Assembly: GCA_022601315.1 (NCBI GenBank)
Contig: JAHZIU010000101.1
Coordinates: 1-8,886, forward strand
Reading direction: 5' to 3'
From: Betaproteobacteria bacterium
GTDB taxonomy: Bacteria; Pseudomonadota; Gammaproteobacteria; Burkholderiales; Nitrosomonadaceae
DNA: 8,886 nt
Shown here: piece by piece, positions 6,716 through 8,886 of the stretch
Numbering within the stretch: position 1 is the stretch's first letter
How the letters are laid out: every line of letters starts with the position of its first letter
Program-made: the position numbers and the translations under genes
Notes under the pieces: model-generated
Told to the model about the DNA's origin: nothing
Database searches by the model: none
The model's input: the letters and a program-made list of their open reading frames with translations, nothing else

Positions 6716-7249
6716 ATGTCACGCGTTAGTAAAAATCCAATTCCTGTTCCTGCAAATGTTGAAGTTACAATTACTCCTTCAGAGGTTTCAGTAAAAGGTC
6801 CATTAGGCAATCTAAAACAACGTATTTCAAATGATATTTCATTAGAAATAAATGATTCCTACATTAATGTTAAAGCTTTAAATGATTCTAAACATGCAAA
6901 TGCTATGTCTGGAACAACTAGGGCTCTTGTGGCAAATTTAGTAAAAGGTGTATCAGAAGGATTTGAAAAAAAATTGCTTCTTGTTGGTGTTGGCTATAGA
7001 GCGCAAGCTAACGCATCCAATATTAATTTAATGCTTGGATATTCTCACACAATTGATCACACTATTCCATCAGGCATTACCATAGAGACGCCTATTCAAA
7101 CTGAAATAATAATTAAAGGCATCGACAAACAACAAGTTGGACAGGTTGCTGCAGAAATCCGTTCTTACCGTAAACCTGAACCGTATAAAGGGAAAGGCGT
7201 ACGTTACTCAGATGAGATTATTATCCTGAAAGAAGCTAAGAAAAAATAA
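6716..7249 (+). CDS. rplF: 50S ribosomal protein L6
   Basis: L6 lies near the factor-binding and sarcin-ricin region of the large subunit and has two similar alpha/beta domains. Its 177 aa equal E. coli L6. [19 protein letters not shown] begins domain 1. [16 protein letters not shown] marks the domain junction, and the C-terminal signature [19 protein letters not shown] is perfect for the family, followed by a lysine-rich end. AGAGG at 6701-6705 overlaps the rpsH stop and is 10 nt from the ATG. Confidence 0.98.
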   Translation: MSRVSKNPIPVPANVEVTITPSEVSVKGPLGNLKQRISNDISLEINDSYINVKALNDSKHANAMSGTTRALVANLVKGVSEGFEKKLLLVGVGYRAQANASNINLMLGYSHTIDHTIPSGITIETPIQTEIIIKGIDKQQVGQVAAEIRSYRKPEPYKGKGVRYSDEIIILKEAKKK

Positions 7250-7260
7250 TTGAGAGTACA

Positions 7261-7617
7261 ATGCGAAATATTAAAAACAGTAGAATACGACGTGCATGTC
7301 AGACCAGAATTAAAATTGCAGAATTAGGGATAGTACGCTTGTCAGTTCATAGAACAAATTCGCACATTTACGCACAGTTAATAGACGATAAAAATTGTAA
7401 AACACTTACCAGTGCTTCAACATTAGAACCTGAGGTGCGAAAATCAGTAAGTAAAGGTAATGATGTAACAGCAGCTTCTTTAATAGGTAAAAGGATCGCT
7501 GAAAAGGCCAAGGAAATTGGTATTGAAACTATTGCTTTTGATAGATCAGGCTATCAATACCACGGAAGAGTTAAAGCGTTAGCTGACGCAGCAAGAGAAA
7601 ATGGACTTAAATTTTAA
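7261..7617 (+). CDS. rplR: 50S ribosomal protein L18
   Basis: L18 binds 5S rRNA and, with L5, attaches it to the large subunit. It has 118 aa (E. coli 117). The basic N-terminus ([16 protein letters not shown]), [18 protein letters not shown], and the C-terminal signature [20 protein letters not shown] are all recognisable. The N-terminus MRNIKNS differs from the usual MDKKxxR but the length agrees. It starts 11 nt after rplF with only a weak GAGAG upstream. Confidence 0.97.
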   Translation: MRNIKNSRIRRACQTRIKIAELGIVRLSVHRTNSHIYAQLIDDKNCKTLTSASTLEPEVRKSVSKGNDVTAASLIGKRIAEKAKEIGIETIAFDRSGYQYHGRVKALADAARENGLKF

Positions 7618-7631
7618 ATCAAGGTTTAACG

Positions 7632-8168
7632 ATGGCCAAAATTGAAAGATCAAACAATAAGTCAGCGGGTTCTGACGAAAGAAATGATGATCTACGTGAG
7701 AAAATGGTTGCAATCAACCGTGTAACAAAAGTTGTCAAAGGTGGTCGCATATTAGGTTTTGCCGCGCTTACAGTTGTTGGCGATGGTGACGGAAGTGTAG
7801 GAATGGGTAAAGGTAAATCAAGAGAAGTACCTGTCGCAGTGCAAAAGGCGATGGATGAGGCACGTCGCACTATGATAAAAGTAAAATTAAAAGGCGGCAC
7901 TATTTATCATCCAATAATTGGCACACATGGTGCTGCTAAAGTATATATGCAGCCAGCGCCTGAAGGAACAGGAATTATTGCAGGTGGCCCCATGAGAGCT
8001 ATTTTTGAAGTGATGGGAATGAGCAATATTCTAGCAAAATGTATTGGTTCTACAAATCCATACAATGTTGTACGAGCAACTTTGCAAGGTCTAAGTGCTA
8101 TGAATACACCTGCTTATATTGCTGCTAAACGTGGAAAAACAGTCGAGCAAGTTTTGGAGCGTGAATAA
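7632..8168 (+). CDS. rpsE: 30S ribosomal protein S5
   Basis: S5 takes part in decoding accuracy and mRNA unwinding in the small subunit. It has 178 aa against 167 in E. coli; the extra length is a hydrophilic N-terminus (residues 1-20) before [19 protein letters not shown]. The loop VKGGR (35-39), where spectinomycin-resistance changes fall, is of wild type. [22 protein letters not shown] and [13 protein letters not shown], followed by the C-terminal domain with [15 protein letters not shown], are complete. AAGG at 7621-7624 is 7 nt from the ATG. Its TAA shares a base with the rpmD start. Confidence 0.98.
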   Translation: MAKIERSNNKSAGSDERNDDLREKMVAINRVTKVVKGGRILGFAALTVVGDGDGSVGMGKGKSREVPVAVQKAMDEARRTMIKVKLKGGTIYHPIIGTHGAAKVYMQPAPEGTGIIAGGPMRAIFEVMGMSNILAKCIGSTNPYNVVRATLQGLSAMNTPAYIAAKRGKTVEQVLERE

Positions 8169-8356
8169 TGGCAAAAAATGGTGCAAGAACAATTAAAATA
8201 ACTTTAATTAAAAGTATCATAGGGACAAAAGAGTCTCATCGCGCCACAGTTAAAGGACTTGGGCTTAGGAAGTTAAATAGTTCGTCTGAACTTGAAGACA
8301 CGGCTGCTATTCGGGGCATGATTCGTAAGGTAAATTATCTTTTAAAGTGTGAATAA
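8168..8356 (+). CDS. rpmD: 50S ribosomal protein L30
   Basis: L30 is a small peripheral protein of the large subunit, absent from some bacteria. It has 62 aa (E. coli 59). [28 protein letters not shown] contains the family's [16 protein letters not shown] pattern, and the ending [15 protein letters not shown] is typical. The ATG overlaps the rpsE stop (TAATG), with GGAG at 8156-8159 upstream. rplO begins 3 nt after its stop. Confidence 0.97.
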   Translation: MAKNGARTIKITLIKSIIGTKESHRATVKGLGLRKLNSSSELEDTAAIRGMIRKVNYLLKCE

Positions 8357-8359
8357 GTT

Positions 8360-8791
8360 ATGTATTTGAATTCACTTAAACCTGCTTCAGGTTCTAAGAA
8401 AATAAGAAATAGAGTTGGTCGAGGAATGGGCAGCGGTTCTGGAAAAACTTGTGGGCGAGGCCATAAAGGACAAAAGTCACGTGCAGGTGGATTCCATAAA
8501 GTAGGTTTTGAAGGTGGACAAATGCCAATTCAAAGGCGTCTACCAAAACGAGGGTTTACTGCGTTGAAAAGTCGGCAATCATATGGCCTCCGGTTATCTG
8601 AATTAAATCTACTAGATTTGACCGATATAAACCTTGAAGTATTGAGAAACAATAAATTAATACCATCGCACACCAAAAAAATTAAAATTTATTTATCTGG
8701 TGAGTTAAGTAAGAAAATAAATATACATGGTGTACCAGTCTCTATAGGTGTTAAAAATAAAATTGAGGCTGCAGGCGGCAGTGTCTCTTAG
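8360..8791 (+). CDS. rplO: 50S ribosomal protein L15
   Basis: L15 is a late-assembly large-subunit protein whose long glycine- and arginine-rich N-terminal extension threads through 23S rRNA. It has 143 aa (E. coli 144). The extension contains NRVGRGMGSGSGKTCGRGHKG and QKSRAGG, followed by GFEGGQMPIQRRLPKRGF; the C-terminal globular domain ends KIEAAGGSVS. A Cys stands where Gly or Ala is usual in GKTxGRG. It starts 3 nt after the rpmD stop with no strong ribosome binding site, so it is probably translated by coupling. The stop is TAG. Confidence 0.97.
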   Translation: MYLNSLKPASGSKKIRNRVGRGMGSGSGKTCGRGHKGQKSRAGGFHKVGFEGGQMPIQRRLPKRGFTALKSRQSYGLRLSELNLLDLTDINLEVLRNNKLIPSHTKKIKIYLSGELSKKINIHGVPVSIGVKNKIEAAGGSVS

Positions 8792-8796
8792 ATGTA

Positions 8797-8802
8797 AAAG
8801 GA
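8797..8802 (+). promoter_or_regulatory. Ribosome binding site of secY
   Basis: AAAGGA lies 6 nt before the TTG at 8809. No in-frame ATG or GTG stands in a usable place nearby; the ATG at 8792 is followed at once by TAA. This site decides in favour of the TTG start. Confidence 0.75.
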
Positions 8803-8808
8803 TATAAA

Positions 8809-8886
8809 TTGGCCATCAAAGGAATTAAAAATAAACCAGTAGATAAATTCGCGGATTTAAAGCGACGGCTATGGTTTTTGTTGCTA
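8809..8886 (+). CDS. secY: Preprotein translocase subunit SecY (N-terminal part; runs off window)
   Basis: SecY is the channel of the inner-membrane Sec translocase. Only the first 26 codons are visible. They give MAIKGIKNKPVDKF with TTG read as Met, then DLKRRLWFLLL, which matches the cytoplasmic N-terminus and the beginning of the first membrane segment of SecY (family form F-x-DLKRRLWFLL). Its place after rplO is the conserved spc order. The start codon appears to be TTG, with a good ribosome binding site 6 nt upstream. The 3' end lies outside the window. Confidence 0.93.
   Translation, partial: MAIKGIKNKPVDKFADLKRRLWFLLL

Overview
This window is one continuous stretch of the bacterial S10-spc ribosomal protein gene cluster, read entirely on the + strand. 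It starts inside rplC and stops 26 codons into secY. The order is rplC(partial)-rplD-rplW-rplB-rpsS-rplV-rpsC-rplP-rpmC-rpsQ, then a 204-nt gap, then rplN-rplX-rplE-rpsN, a second gap of about 111 nt, then rpsH-rplF-rplR-rpsE-rpmD-rplO-secY(partial). This is the classical bacterial order with no insertions, losses or mobile elements. Most of these proteins bind 16S or 23S rRNA during ribosome assembly. SecY is the channel of the protein translocase.

The protein sequences point to a beta-proteobacterium, or a close relative, with an AT-rich genome. The L3 tail segment ([17 protein letters not shown]), the L4 N-terminus (MELRL...EALVHQ), the S8 start [11 protein letters not shown], a long zinc-free S14 (101 aa) and an S3 with a C-terminal extension all fit that group as I remember it. 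G+C is clearly low; one 60-base line counted by hand was about 37%. The genus cannot be named from this window. TGA, TAG and TAA all end genes, so the code is the standard one.

Genes are packed tightly. Several overlap by 1 nt (rplW/rplB, rplP/rpmC, rpsE/rpmD), 4 nt (rplD/rplW), 8 nt (rpmC/rpsQ) or 17 nt (rpsC/rplP), which suggests translational coupling. Only two gaps are long enough for transcription signals. The rpsQ-rplN gap holds an inverted repeat followed by a T-rich run and a candidate promoter, which fits the S10/spc operon boundary. The rpsN-rpsH gap holds a compact hairpin followed by six T's, an intrinsic-terminator-like element in the middle of the spc operon.

I see no previously undescribed system here. 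The points most worth a second look are the mid-operon hairpin before rpsH, the two-part charged tail of S3 that carries the rplP start signals, the L23 insertion and the TTG start of secY.
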